In this document: piece after piece, positions 46,111 through 56,030 of the stretch
Layout of the letters: each line of letters opens with the position of its first letter
How positions within the stretch are numbered: position 1 is the first letter of the stretch
Source: CAZOOK01 sp964581385
GTDB lineage: Bacteria > Pseudomonadota > Gammaproteobacteria > Nevskiales > Nevskiaceae
Direction: 5' to 3'
DNA length: 64,000 nucleotides
Assembly: GCA_964581385.1 (NCBI GenBank)
Contig: CAZOOK010000022.1
Span: forward strand, 38,075-102,074
Translations under genes and position numbers: made by a program
Notes under the pieces: generated by a model
Seen by the model: the letters and a program-made list of their open reading frames with translations, nothing else
What the model was told of the DNA's origin: nothing
The model's database searches: none

Positions 46111-46146
46111 TGGCGCCATGTGATCATGACAAAGGACAGAGTCGCC

Positions 46147-47256
46147 ATGTCGTTGGATGAGTATTTTTTGCTGGGCAGATCGGGTTTGCGCGTGAGCCGG
46201 ATGGCGCTAGGCACCATGACCTTCGGCACGCAATGGGGTTGGGGTGCCGACGAGTCGGTGTCACGTGCCCTGTTCGACCGCTACGTCGCTGCGGGCGGCA
46301 ATTTCTTTGACACCGCCAACGCCTATACCGGCGGAGAAAGCGAGCGCATGTTGGGCCGTTTCATTCGCGAGTCGAAGTTGCGCGATCATGCCGTGATCAC
46401 CACCAAGTTCACCTTCGGCGACAGCGACGGAGGCCCCGGAGCCAATACCGGCGGCAATCATCGCAAGAACATCGTGCGCTCGATCGAAGCTTCTTTACGC
46501 CGCTTGGGCACGGACTATATCGATCTCTACCTCATGCACTTCTGGGATCAGATGACAAGCGTCGAAGAAGTGATGCGCGCGTTCGACGACTTGGTACGCA
46601 GCGGCAAGGTACGCTACATCGGCTTCTCCAACGTACCCGCCTGGTATGTGAGCCGCGCGCAAACCCTCGCTGAGTGGCGCGGCTGGGAGCGCATCGCGGC
46701 ATTGCAGATGCAGTACTCGCTGGCCGAGCGCAACATCGAGCACGAATACACCACGCTCGCACAAGAGCTCGGCATCGGCATGATGGCGTGGAGCCCGCTC
46801 GCCAGCGGATTGCTCTCTGGAAAATATCGTCCGAGCGAAGACGGCGGCACCGGCGAAGGGCGTTTAGAGGTGATGAAGAAGTCGGGCAATACCGGTACCA
46901 GTCGATTCGGAGCGCACAATTGGGCCGTCGTCGCCAAGCTCGAACAGGTGGCGAAGAAGGCAGGCCGTAGCATGTCGCAGGTTGCGCTCAACTGGGCCGC
47001 AAATAAACCGGGTATCGACAGCCTCATCATCGGCGCGACGCGTATCGAGCAACTCGAAGACAACCTCGCTGCGCTCAACTTCCAGCTCGCACCCGAATTG
47101 ATGGCGGAGCTCGACGAAGTGAGTAAGCAGGAACTGCCATACCCGTACAGTTTCCTCGATCCGAGCATGCAAGGAAGGCAATACGGTGGTGCTGCGGTGG
47201 GCGACAAACCTGCAAGCTACAGGCGTCTCTTGCGCGTGCCCGGCGTAGCGCGATGA
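46147..47256 (+). CDS. Aldo/keto reductase
   Basis: About 369 residues from the ATG at 46147, favoured by an AAAGGAC ribosome-binding site over an ATG at 46120. The aldo/keto reductase fold is shown by the catalytic tetrad: Asp/Tyr in FFDTANAYTGGESE, Lys in AVITTKFTF and His in DLYLMHFWD, plus the NADPH-binding C-terminal part (SLIIGATRIEQLEDNLAAL). It probably reduces an aldehyde or ketone with NADPH. It stands where a pheS gene would usually precede pheT and has no functional link to its neighbours. Confidence 0.92.
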   Translation: MSLDEYFLLGRSGLRVSRMALGTMTFGTQWGWGADESVSRALFDRYVAAGGNFFDTANAYTGGESERMLGRFIRESKLRDHAVITTKFTFGDSDGGPGANTGGNHRKNIVRSIEASLRRLGTDYIDLYLMHFWDQMTSVEEVMRAFDDLVRSGKVRYIGFSNVPAWYVSRAQTLAEWRGWERIAALQMQYSLAERNIEHEYTTLAQELGIGMMAWSPLASGLLSGKYRPSEDGGTGEGRLEVMKKSGNTGTSRFGAHNWAVVAKLEQVAKKAGRSMSQVALNWAANKPGIDSLIIGATRIEQLEDNLAALNFQLAPELMAELDEVSKQELPYPYSFLDPSMQGRQYGGAAVGDKPASYRRLLRVPGVAR

Positions 47257-47445
47257 GTCCACGCCAATGCGAGCGGCGGCTTGCTGGTCCGCATGCGCTT
47301 CTCGCTGGAAGGGCGGAAGGCGGAACCGGCGATGGAGCGACCGGCCCAGGTACAGTGCAGTGGATTGTGCTTGCGCCACTTCTACCGTAAGTTTATCGGC
47401 TCTCAGGAAGCCCGCTCAAACCGGGCGGCATAAAACTCCCACATC

Positions 47446-49836
47446 ATGAAAGTATCCGAACTCTGGCTGCGCGAATGGGTCGATCCGCCGGTCGATGCCG
47501 ACGCGATTGCCGCCAAGCTCAATATGGCAGGCATCGAAGCCGAGGCCGCTCCAGTCGTGGCGGAGATGCCACGGGGCGTGGTCGTCGGCCGTATCGTCAA
47601 TGCCACGCCGCATCCGCAGGCGGATCGTCTGCGTGTCTGCGATGTTGATGTCGGCGGCAGCACGACGCTGAGCATTGTCTGCGGCGCCGCCAATGCGCGG
47701 CCCGGCATTCTGGTGCCGGCGGCGCTACCCGGCGCGCGGCTGCCGGGCGGCGTCGAGATCCGAAAGGCCTCCCTGCGTGGTGTCGAATCCAGCGGCATGC
47801 TGTGCTCCACGTCGGAACTCGGGCTCGCCGAAAAATCCGAAGGCCTGCTTGAGCTCGACCGCGACGCCAAGCCCGGCACACCGATCGAACAGTACCTCCA
47901 ACTCGATGACCGCGTGCTGGTGCTCGAACTGACACCGAACCGCGGCGACTGCCTGGGTGTCGCCGGCGTCGCACGCGAAGTCGGTGCGCTGTATGGACTG
48001 CCGGTTCGCGAACCGACAAATCCGACCACGTCTCCCGCCACGCCCGCAACCATCGATGACGTCGTTGCGATCCACATCGACGATGCGCAGGGCTGCACGC
48101 ACTACGTCGGCCGCGTCGTCGCCGGACTCAATCCAGATGCTTGCACGCCGGACTGGATGCGCGAACGCTTGCGCCGCTGCGGCATCCGTGCGATCCATCC
48201 GGTCGTGGATATCACCAACTACGTGATGCTGGAACTCGGCCAACCCCTTCACGGTTTTGATCGCGCCAGGCTTACAGGCGCGGTGCGCGTGCGGCGCGCG
48301 CGCGCTGGCGAGAAGCTGACGTTGCTCAATGATCAGACTCTCGAACTGCACAGTGACGATCTGCTGATCACCGACGACAGCGGCCCACTGGTGCTGGCCG
48401 GCATCATGGGTGGCGCAACCTCAGGCGTATCGCCGGCGACAACTGCGATCTTTCTCGAAAGCGCCTGTTTCGATGCGGTGTCAATCGCGCACAGCGGACG
48501 CCGCCACAAGCTGCTCTCGGATTCACGCTATCGCAACGAACGCGGCGTCGATCCGGCGCTGCAGCTCAAAGCCATCGAACGCGCGACCGCGCTGGTGCTC
48601 GCGATCTGCGGCGGCAAGGCCGGACCGATCGTCGAAGTCGGCACAGCGCCGACACACGCCGCCGAGGTGCGATTGCGCCACGCGCGCGTCAACCAGCTGC
48701 TCGGCTGCGAAATCCCAGCCACCGAGATTCCGGTGCTGCTGGTGCGGCTTGGCATCGCAACGCATGCGGAAAGCGCAGGCGTCTGGCGCGCGACGATTCC
48801 AACCTGGCGCTACGACCTGCGCATCGAGGCCGATCTCGTCGAGGAAGTCGGCCGCCTCTACGGTTATGACCGCATCGCACCGCGCGCTTATGCCGCGTCG
48901 CTGGCGGGCTTCACCGAGCCCGAGACCCGACGCGGTGCGGGCACATTGCGCGATCTACTGGTCGGACGCGGTTATCAGGAGGTGGTGACCTACAGCTTCG
49001 TCGATCCCAAGCTGCAAGCCCGTCTTGATCCCGATCATGCAGCCGTCGCCGTACCGCTCGACAACCCGATCGCGGAAACGATGTCGATGATGCGCACCTC
49101 GCTGTGGAGCGGCCTGCTGGCGACGTGGATGTTCAATCGCCAGCGGCAGATTTCGCGCGCAAAGTTGTTCGAGCTCGGCGCCTGCCATGCGCGCGCCGGC
49201 ACGGGCACACATGAAACCATACGGCTCGGCGGATTGATCGCCGGTCAGGCTCTGTCCGAACAATGGGGAGAGACATCACGTCCGGCAGACTTCTACGATG
49301 CCAAGGCCGATATCGAGTCGCTGTTGTCGTCTCCCGCAGCGGATTGGCGCTTCGTCGCCGACAACCATCCTGCCCTCCATCCGGGCCAGACCGCGCGCAT
49401 CCTGCATTTGGGCCAGCCGGTCGGCTGGCTGGGGACTTTGCACCCCAGCATCGCCGCCGAGCTGGACTTGAGCGATCCGGTGGTTCTGTTCGAAGTCGAT
49501 GCGGATGCCGTAAGCGCCCGTCCCCTGCCAACTCTGGAAGCACTGTCCGAATTCCCGGCCTCGCGTCGCGATCAGGCGTTCGTCATGCCCGCCACCGTGC
49601 CTGCCGAAGCCCTGCTGGAAGTGGTCCGAAAAGCCGGCGGCGAACTGCTCAGATCGGCCCGGATCTTCGACGTCTACCACGGCGCCGGTATACCGGATAG
49701 TAGTAAAAGCATAGCGTTAGGCTTGATATTTCAACACGCTTCGCGCACCCTAACGCTGGAAGAGATCGATACGGCGGTTGGGAAAATCGCCGCAACCGTT
49801 TCCGCCCAACTGGGGGGCTCCGTTAGGGGTAGTTGA
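47446..49836 (+). CDS. pheT: Phenylalanine--tRNA ligase beta subunit
   Basis: 796 residues, full length. The N-terminal tRNA-binding EMAP-like domain is seen around GVVVGRIVNATPHPQADRLR, the B3/B4 editing domain follows (NRGDCLGVAGVAREVGALYG, RRCGIRAIHPVVDITNYVML), then B5, the catalytic-like core and the C-terminal anticodon-binding (FDX-ACB) domain around SEFPASRRDQAFVMPATVP. The start codon follows a plausible leader. The alpha-subunit gene pheS, normally directly upstream, is absent here. ihfA and a merR gene follow in the conserved order. Confidence 0.96.
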   Translation: MKVSELWLREWVDPPVDADAIAAKLNMAGIEAEAAPVVAEMPRGVVVGRIVNATPHPQADRLRVCDVDVGGSTTLSIVCGAANARPGILVPAALPGARLPGGVEIRKASLRGVESSGMLCSTSELGLAEKSEGLLELDRDAKPGTPIEQYLQLDDRVLVLELTPNRGDCLGVAGVAREVGALYGLPVREPTNPTTSPATPATIDDVVAIHIDDAQGCTHYVGRVVAGLNPDACTPDWMRERLRRCGIRAIHPVVDITNYVMLELGQPLHGFDRARLTGAVRVRRARAGEKLTLLNDQTLELHSDDLLITDDSGPLVLAGIMGGATSGVSPATTAIFLESACFDAVSIAHSGRRHKLLSDSRYRNERGVDPALQLKAIERATALVLAICGGKAGPIVEVGTAPTHAAEVRLRHARVNQLLGCEIPATEIPVLLVRLGIATHAESAGVWRATIPTWRYDLRIEADLVEEVGRLYGYDRIAPRAYAASLAGFTEPETRRGAGTLRDLLVGRGYQEVVTYSFVDPKLQARLDPDHAAVAVPLDNPIAETMSMMRTSLWSGLLATWMFNRQRQISRAKLFELGACHARAGTGTHETIRLGGLIAGQALSEQWGETSRPADFYDAKADIESLLSSPAADWRFVADNHPALHPGQTARILHLGQPVGWLGTLHPSIAAELDLSDPVVLFEVDADAVSARPLPTLEALSEFPASRRDQAFVMPATVPAEALLEVVRKAGGELLRSARIFDVYHGAGIPDSSKSIALGLIFQHASRTLTLEEIDTAVGKIAATVSAQLGGSVRGS

Positions 49837-49846
49837 GGTCGTGACC

Positions 49847-50143
49847 GTGGCGCTGACAAAAGCCGCTTTGGCGGAAGCACTATTCGAAGAACTCGGCCTC
49901 AATAAACGAGAAGCCAAAGAGTTCGTCGATCTATTCTTCGAGGAAATTCGCAGCCGTCTCGAGGCGGGCGAGTCCGTGAAGCTGTCCGGCTTCGGCAACT
50001 TCGAGTTGCGCACCAAAAACCAGCGTCCTGGCCGCAATCCCAAAACCGGCGAGGAGATCCCGATTTCCGCGCGCCGCGTCGTCACTTTCCGTCCGGGCCA
50101 GAAACTGCGCCTGCGTGTGAGCGTCGATGAAGCCGGTGGCTGA
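49847..50143 (+). CDS. ihfA: Integration host factor alpha subunit
   Basis: 98 residues from the GTG at 49847 (with GAGG nine bases upstream); a GTG at 49841 would add two residues. The DNA-bending HU/IHF fold is clear: ALTKAALAEALFEELGLNKR, VDLFFEEIRSRLEAGESVK, SGFGNFELR, and the RPGRNPKTGE beta-arm tip. E. coli IhfA is 99 residues. The IHF heterodimer binds and bends DNA. The gene lies 10 bases after pheT and overlaps the merR gene by 17 bases. Confidence 0.96.
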   Translation: MALTKAALAEALFEELGLNKREAKEFVDLFFEEIRSRLEAGESVKLSGFGNFELRTKNQRPGRNPKTGEEIPISARRVVTFRPGQKLRLRVSVDEAGG

Positions 50144-50522
50144 AACTCCGGTTGAACTCCCGGAAATCCCGGGCAAGCGCTATTTTGCGATTGGCGAAGT
50201 CAGCGAGCTATGCGCTGTCAAGCCACACGTGCTTCGCTACTGGGAACAGGAATTTCCCCAGCTGAAACCGGTCAAGCGCCGCGGCAATCGGCGCTACTAC
50301 CAGCAGGATGACGTGCAGATGGTGCGCCGCATCCGCAGCCTGCTTTACGAGCAGGGTTTCACGATTGGCGGTGCACGCCAGAAGCTGCGTGAAATTCGCA
50401 GCGAAGTCGCGGCATCGAACGACGCCACCGCACAGGCCCAGCTCCCCACCGACAAGAAGCGGCAGGAGCTGCGCGATATCCGCACGGAACTGGAAGGCCT
50501 GCTCGATCGCTGGCCGGTGTGA
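50127..50522 (+). CDS. MerR family transcriptional regulator
   Basis: 131 residues. The MerR-type winged helix-turn-helix starts at about residue 18: RYFAIGEVSELCAVKPHVLR, then YWEQEFPQLKPVKRRGNRRY and the QDDVQMVRRIRSLLYEQGFT segment. A helical region with coiled-coil character follows. It overlaps ihfA by 17 bases and is the usual third gene of the pheT-ihfA-merR group. No cysteine pattern for metal sensing is seen in the C-terminus. Its targets are unknown. Confidence 0.9.
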   Translation: MKPVAETPVELPEIPGKRYFAIGEVSELCAVKPHVLRYWEQEFPQLKPVKRRGNRRYYQQDDVQMVRRIRSLLYEQGFTIGGARQKLREIRSEVAASNDATAQAQLPTDKKRQELRDIRTELEGLLDRWPV

Positions 50523-50600
50523 AGCAGCTCTCGGAATGCATAATGCCGGGTGCGGCAAGTTTTTAAGCAGTTTTAAAATCCACCTTATCTTCCCTCCCAG

Positions 50601-52874
50601 ATGACTGATCCGCTGATCGCCGCTTCCGGCGACCGGCATCCGATTTTCGTCAGTGCTCCGCAGGGCATCGAACCTCTGCTCGTCGACGAATTGCAGGTGC
50701 TCGGCGCCGTGGAAATCCGCGAGACCCGTGGCGGTGTCCATGCCCTCGCCGACTGGACCACCGCCTGCCGCGCCTGCCTGTGGTCGCGGCTGGCGAACCG
50801 GGTGTTGCTGCCGATCGCGCGCTTCACCATCACCGACGCGGAGAACCTCTACGCGCAGGCGCGCACGATCGATTGGACCGCCTGGTTCGATGTCGAGCGC
50901 ACGATCGCCATCGAAGTCGCCGGGCACAGCGCGGCGACACCACACACACATTTCGCGGCACTCAAGGTCAAGGACGCGATCGCCGACACTTTCCGCGCGG
51001 CGAGCGGCGCACGGCCAAGCGTCGATACGGAACATCCCGATGTCACGATTCATTTGCATCTCGACCGGCATGCCGCGACGCTGAGCCTGGATCTGTCCGG
51101 CCGCAGCCTGCACCAGCGCGGCTACCGTAGCCGCGCGCGCGAAGCGCCGCTGAAGGAAAATCTTGCTGCCGCGATCCTGATGCGTGCCGGCTGGACGCAG
51201 CAGGCGTCCGCAACAATGCCTCTGATCGATCCGCTTTGTGGCTCCGGCACGTTGATCATCGAAGCCGCGCTGATCGCCGCCGACATCGCGCCCGGCTTGT
51301 TTCTTCGGCGCTTCGGCGGCAGCGCCCTCAAGCCGCATCGGCAGGAAATCTGGGAAGCGCTGCTGAACGAAGCCGGCACCCGTCGCGAAACTGGCTTACA
51401 GCGTGCCATGACCATCGTCGGCCAGGATATCGACAGCGAGGCCCTGCGCGCTGCGCGCGCGAACGCGCAGCAAGCCGGCGTCGACAAGCTCGTCGAATGG
51501 CACGAAACGGATCTTGCGGACGCGCGGCCCGTCGGTGACGCACCTGGTCTTGTCGTCGCCAACCCGCCGTACGGCGTGCGACTCGGCTCGGAAGCGGAGT
51601 TGATCAAACTTTACAGCCTGCTCGGCGCGACACTACGCAGTCGTTTCGGCGGCTGGAACGCCGCGCTCTTCACTGCCCGTCCCGATCTCACGCCACGGCT
51701 GGGCCTGCGCGCGCACAAGCTCTATGCGCTGAAGAACGGCGCCATCGATTGCAAACTGCTGCTGTTCGAGATTCCTGCGCCAACCACCGACGTGCGCGGC
51801 AGCGATGACGCCGCTGATTTCGCCAACCGCCTACGCAAGAACATCCAGCATCTCGGCCGCTGGTCGCGACGCAGCGGCGTCTCTTGCTATCGCATTTACG
51901 ACGCTGACCTGCCGGACTATTCGCTGGCAATCGATATTTACCCGAGCGAAGAAACTCACATTCACGTCCGCGAATACGCGGCGCCGAAGACCGTGGACCC
52001 AGTGCGCGCGGAGCGCCGCCTGCGTGCCGCGCTGGCGGTGATCCACGACGTGCTCCAAGTACCCACCGCGCGCATCCACTACAAATTGCACCGGCCGCAG
52101 AAAGGTACCGATCAGTACCAGCGGCAGGCGGAATCTGGGCAACTCCATGTCATCGAGGAACACGGCTGCAAGCTGTACGTGAACTTCACGGACTATCTCG
52201 ATACCGGCCTGTTTCTCGATCACCGCGCGCTACGCCGCCGGATCCAGCATGAAGCTGCCGGCAAGCGCTTTCTGAATCTGTTTTGCTACACCGGCACGGT
52301 CACCGTGCATGCAGCGAAAGGCGGTGCCATTGGCACCTGCTCCGTGGATCTGTCTGCGAACTATCTCGAATGGGCGCGGCGCAATCTCGAGTTGAATGAT
52401 GTCGCCGCTGTGGTCGAAGCGGCCGGCGCCGCCTCTGCGACTGCCTGGCGCGGACCACGCACCCAGCTGCGCGGTGGGCGCGCGCATGCGCACCGGCTGG
52501 TGCGCGCGGATTGCCTGGTCTGGTTGCGTGAACAAGCCCAAAAGCCGTCACCGCCGCAGTTCGATCTGATTCTCTGCGATCCGCCGACGTTCTCGAACTC
52601 CAAGCGCATGGACGACGTTCTCGATGTGCAGCGCGATCACGTTGAACTGATCCAGAATTGCACGCGGATGCTGGCGCCGAACGGCACGCTTTATTTCTCG
52701 ACGAACCGACGCCGCTTCAAGCTCGATACCGAAGCGCTGGCGGGGCTCGAGATCGTCGATATCACGCCGCAAACGCTCGATGAGGACTTCAAGCGACCAC
52801 CACCGGCTCATCGCTGCTGGACGATCCGGCGACTCGTCGCCGGCTCTTCCGACGTTGGCGCCGACGGCGCATAA
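50601..52874 (+). CDS. rlmKL: Bifunctional 23S rRNA methyltransferase RlmKL
   Basis: 757 residues. The N-terminal RlmL part has a THUMP domain (about 45-160) and the m2G2445 methyltransferase domain with PLCGSGTLIIEAALIAADIA and the NPPYGVRLG motif. The C-terminal RlmK part (about 400-757) carries out m7G2069 methylation and contains KRFLNLFCYTGTVTVHAAKG and LCDPPTFSNSKRMD. The fused architecture is typical of gammaproteobacteria. It follows merR by 78 bases. Confidence 0.95.
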   Translation: MTDPLIAASGDRHPIFVSAPQGIEPLLVDELQVLGAVEIRETRGGVHALADWTTACRACLWSRLANRVLLPIARFTITDAENLYAQARTIDWTAWFDVERTIAIEVAGHSAATPHTHFAALKVKDAIADTFRAASGARPSVDTEHPDVTIHLHLDRHAATLSLDLSGRSLHQRGYRSRAREAPLKENLAAAILMRAGWTQQASATMPLIDPLCGSGTLIIEAALIAADIAPGLFLRRFGGSALKPHRQEIWEALLNEAGTRRETGLQRAMTIVGQDIDSEALRAARANAQQAGVDKLVEWHETDLADARPVGDAPGLVVANPPYGVRLGSEAELIKLYSLLGATLRSRFGGWNAALFTARPDLTPRLGLRAHKLYALKNGAIDCKLLLFEIPAPTTDVRGSDDAADFANRLRKNIQHLGRWSRRSGVSCYRIYDADLPDYSLAIDIYPSEETHIHVREYAAPKTVDPVRAERRLRAALAVIHDVLQVPTARIHYKLHRPQKGTDQYQRQAESGQLHVIEEHGCKLYVNFTDYLDTGLFLDHRALRRRIQHEAAGKRFLNLFCYTGTVTVHAAKGGAIGTCSVDLSANYLEWARRNLELNDVAAVVEAAGAASATAWRGPRTQLRGGRAHAHRLVRADCLVWLREQAQKPSPPQFDLILCDPPTFSNSKRMDDVLDVQRDHVELIQNCTRMLAPNGTLYFSTNRRRFKLDTEALAGLEIVDITPQTLDEDFKRPPPAHRCWTIRRLVAGSSDVGADGA

Positions 52875-52976
52875 CATCTCGGAAGAGACGAGCCGTGAAG
52901 AAGAATCGGCCGATCGACAAGCTGTAACCGCTAGCTGCTAACCTTTATTGGCACGACCAACTGGGAATTGAGTCGA

Positions 52977-54335
52977 ATGTCCAATAAGAATGCGAATCCA
53001 CCCGTCGATCAGCAACGACGGCGCGTACTGACGGGCTTAGCGGCGGCGAGTGCTAGCGGTCTGATCGGCTGCGGAACGTCGTCAGCACCAGCTGCGTCGC
53101 CGGCTCCCGCATTGCCATCCCCCGAGAATTCCGGGATCGATCACATCGTGGTCGTGATGATGGAAAACCGCTCGTTCGATCATGTGCTCGGCTGGGTTCC
53201 CGGCGCGAACGGATTGCAGGCAGGCTTGTCGTATCCCGACGCCAGTGGGATCCCACAGCCGACACACCATCTGACACCCGACTACCAAGGCTGCGGGCTC
53301 GAAGACCCGCCGCATGGTTATGATCACGGCCGCATCTGCGTCGCCGGTGGCGCGATGAATGGCTTTCTCGGGGAATCAGCCGTCGGCGATACCTTCCCCA
53401 TCGGCTACTACACGGCGGCGGATCTTTCGTTTTTCGCCGGCTGCGCCCAAGAGTGGACGATCTGCGACCGATACCACTCCGGCATTCTGGCTTCGACCCA
53501 ACCGAATCGCATGTACATGCACTGCGGCCAGACCGATCGCCTCACCACCGGCAGCGGTCTGCCGATGACATCAACCTTGCCGACGATCTGGGATACCACC
53601 GCGGAAGCCGGAGTTAGTGCGGGCTACTATTTCAGCAATCTTCCCTACACTGCGATCTGGGAAGCAAAATACCTATCGATCACACGGAGTGTGGCGGCGT
53701 TCTTCCGCGATGCCGCTGCCGGCACTCTGCCTTCAATCAGCTATGTCGATCCCTTCTTCTACGAAAGCGGGCTCGGTGAACTTGCCAACGACGATCATCC
53801 GTTCGCAGACGTTCGCAATGGACAGCGCTTTCTCAACCGGATTTACAGCGCGCTGCGCACCTCGCCGAACTGGCCGCGGACGCTGCTCGTGATCAATTAC
53901 GACGAGTGGGGTGGCTTTTTCGATCACGTGATACCGCCGTTCATGCCGGTATCCGACGAAGAAAGGGATACGGTCGGAAACGACGGCCAGCTCGGCATCC
54001 GCGTGCCCTGCATTCTGATCGGACCGCGCGCGCGCCGCGGTCATATCGAGCAGACGCTGTTCGAGCCCAACTCGATTCTAAAATTCATGGAATGGCGCTG
54101 GGGCCTGCGTCCGCTCGGCGTTCGTGCCGCGGTCACCAACAACCTGCTAAACGCTTTGGATTTTTCGTCGGCGTCACGCACGGACCAGCCCGAGTTCCGG
54201 ATTCCAGCAAATGATACGAGAAGCGCCGGCTGCGCCCTCGGACCGGACAACCGGATGACGGCCAGCATGGCCGAGCATGCACAGGAGGTATCTGCACTGC
54301 AGCAGAAAGCGCGCGATGCCGGATTCGTCTGGTGA
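52977..54335 (+). CDS. Tat-exported phospholipase C-like lipoprotein
   Basis: 452 residues from the ATG at 52977. The N-terminus has a twin-arginine signal (QRRRVLTGLAAASASG) followed by a lipobox-like LIGC, so it is probably a Tat-exported lipoprotein. The phosphoesterase/acid-phosphatase-type phospholipase C domain starts at DHIVVVMMENRSFDHVLGW and includes VINYDEWGGFFDHV and SILKFMEWRWGL. Such enzymes cleave phosphatidylcholine-type lipids or other phosphodiesters. A closely similar gene follows 132 bases later, suggesting tandem duplication. Confidence 0.9.
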   Translation: MSNKNANPPVDQQRRRVLTGLAAASASGLIGCGTSSAPAASPAPALPSPENSGIDHIVVVMMENRSFDHVLGWVPGANGLQAGLSYPDASGIPQPTHHLTPDYQGCGLEDPPHGYDHGRICVAGGAMNGFLGESAVGDTFPIGYYTAADLSFFAGCAQEWTICDRYHSGILASTQPNRMYMHCGQTDRLTTGSGLPMTSTLPTIWDTTAEAGVSAGYYFSNLPYTAIWEAKYLSITRSVAAFFRDAAAGTLPSISYVDPFFYESGLGELANDDHPFADVRNGQRFLNRIYSALRTSPNWPRTLLVINYDEWGGFFDHVIPPFMPVSDEERDTVGNDGQLGIRVPCILIGPRARRGHIEQTLFEPNSILKFMEWRWGLRPLGVRAAVTNNLLNALDFSSASRTDQPEFRIPANDTRSAGCALGPDNRMTASMAEHAQEVSALQQKARDAGFVW

Positions 54336-54467
54336 ATCCTAGGGCGTGCATGCTGCGGCGCAGCAAGCCGGATAGAAGCATTTCGACCAACGTCTAAGCA
54401 GGGTGATCAAAAAACTGCCAAGCTTCGGCGGTAGATTAACGATTGAATTTCAGTCTGAACCCACCCC

Positions 54468-55916
54468 ATGAATACCCCGAACGACAACGATCAACACGAC
54501 AATTCATTCGATCCGAAGCGCCGCCGAGTGCTGACTGGTCTGGCTGCGGCCACCGCTGGAGCCAGCGGTCTGATCCGGCCATTGGGCGTGAGTGCTTCGT
54601 CGACAACGTTACCTGCGCCGCAGGACTCCGGCATCGATCACATCGTCGTGGTGATGATGGAAAACCGATCATTCGACCATATGCTGGGCTGGGTTCCCGG
54701 CGCCGAAGGCATCCAGCAGGGCCTGTCTTTCACCGACACTGCTCGCAACTCCTACCCGACGTTCGCACTCTCCCAGAACCCCGCATACGGTTATCAGGGC
54801 TGCGGCTGGGCCGATCCCGACCACAGCTACGACGCAGGCCACGGCGACTACAACAGCGGCAAGATGGATGGCTTCCTGCTACCGCAACCGGTCGGCGATC
54901 AGTTTCCGGTCGGCTACTACACGCGCGACGATGTTCCTTTCTTCAGCGGCTGCGCCGATCACTGGACGATCTGCGATCACTATCACACGGGTATCCTGTC
55001 CTGCACGCTGCCAAACCGCGTGTACATGCATTGCGGGCAGACCGATCGCAAGACCAACACACTGGCGACCTCCACTCTGCCAACGATTTGGGACAGCCTC
55101 ATCGCCAACAATGTGTCGTGCAAGTATTACTACTCGGATACGCCGGTCATTGCGCTGTGGCGCTCCAAGTATTTCAAGGATTTCCCGATCAGCCATTCGA
55201 TTCGGCAGTTCGTCAAAGATTTTGGCAGGCAGGGTACGCCGCCGTCAGTCAGTTACCTGGATCCCTACATGGGACTGGCGATCGGCGAAGCCCTCGGCAC
55301 TTCATGGGATGATCACGCCTTCGCCGACATCCGCAATGGTCAGGCGTTCCTGAACTATGTCTACACGGTCTTGCGTCACAGCCCGGCCTGGGAACGCACG
55401 CTGCTCGTCATCAATTACGACGAGTGGGGCGGCTTCTATGACCACGTGGCACCTCCGTTGGCGCCAGTCAGCGATGCCGAATTCGCGGCGACCGGGAATG
55501 ACGGTCGGCTCGGCATTCGCGTACCGTGCATCGCGATCGGCCCACGCGTGCGGCGTGGTCATGTCGAGAAGACGCAGTTCGATCCGAATTCAATTCTCAA
55601 TATGATCGCGTGGCGCTTTGGCCTGGATCAGTTGGGCGTGCGGACTAACTCCACCAACTTTGCTTACGCACTCGATTTCAGCAAGCCGGCAAACACCAGG
55701 GCGCCGGCTTTCGATGTTCCGGCCGGGCCATTCAAGCTGAAAGCACCGTTCCACCCACCGCTCTTCGGAACGGGCAACAAGGGCGCGTTCGGCGGCAAGT
55801 GCGCAAAGACTTCCAACGCTGCAGAGCAGGCGGAAATCGATCGCCGCTTTGAAGAGCACTTCAAGGATATCCGGGAACTGCAGATGATGGGCCGCGAATT
55901 CGGCGCGGAAATCTGA
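54468..55916 (+). CDS. Tat-exported phospholipase C-like enzyme, second copy
   Basis: 482 residues. The twin-arginine signal (PKRRRVLTGLAAATAGASG) ends in an Ala-X-Ala-type site (GVSASSTT) without lipobox Cys, so this copy is probably released into the periplasm or medium, unlike its tandem paralogue. The catalytic region includes HIVVVMMENRSFDHMLGWVP, VINYDEWGGFYDHVAPPL and SILNMIAWRFGL. Strong likeness to the previous gene, including the MMENRSFDH and YDEWGGF motifs, supports duplication; the C-terminal 50 residues differ (HPPLFGTGNKGAFGGK). Confidence 0.9.
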   Translation: MNTPNDNDQHDNSFDPKRRRVLTGLAAATAGASGLIRPLGVSASSTTLPAPQDSGIDHIVVVMMENRSFDHMLGWVPGAEGIQQGLSFTDTARNSYPTFALSQNPAYGYQGCGWADPDHSYDAGHGDYNSGKMDGFLLPQPVGDQFPVGYYTRDDVPFFSGCADHWTICDHYHTGILSCTLPNRVYMHCGQTDRKTNTLATSTLPTIWDSLIANNVSCKYYYSDTPVIALWRSKYFKDFPISHSIRQFVKDFGRQGTPPSVSYLDPYMGLAIGEALGTSWDDHAFADIRNGQAFLNYVYTVLRHSPAWERTLLVINYDEWGGFYDHVAPPLAPVSDAEFAATGNDGRLGIRVPCIAIGPRVRRGHVEKTQFDPNSILNMIAWRFGLDQLGVRTNSTNFAYALDFSKPANTRAPAFDVPAGPFKLKAPFHPPLFGTGNKGAFGGKCAKTSNAAEQAEIDRRFEEHFKDIRELQMMGREFGAEI

Positions 55917-55984
55917 TCCGGAGCGGCCACATCTCCACAATTCACGAATCAATTGCGAGTTGCAGGAGAGTCGAAGCGGGTTGA

Positions 55985-56019
55985 TCGAAACACAAAGGGC
56001 CTCACAATCGCGAGGCCCT
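55985..56019 (-). terminator. Rho-independent terminator of the tRNA-Ser/tRNA-Arg unit
   Basis: On the minus strand, directly after tRNA-Arg, an eight-base perfect stem AGGGCCTC / GAGGCCCT is followed by a T-rich tail (TTGTGTTT). This is a convincing intrinsic terminator for the stable RNA transcript. Confidence 0.75.
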
Positions 56020-56030
56020 CACACAATGGC

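Noticed and set aside
52905..52928. Tiny frame GTG-AAG-AAG... ending TAA before the first phospholipase
   Set aside because: Only about ten codons with no clear ribosome-binding site or attenuator structure.
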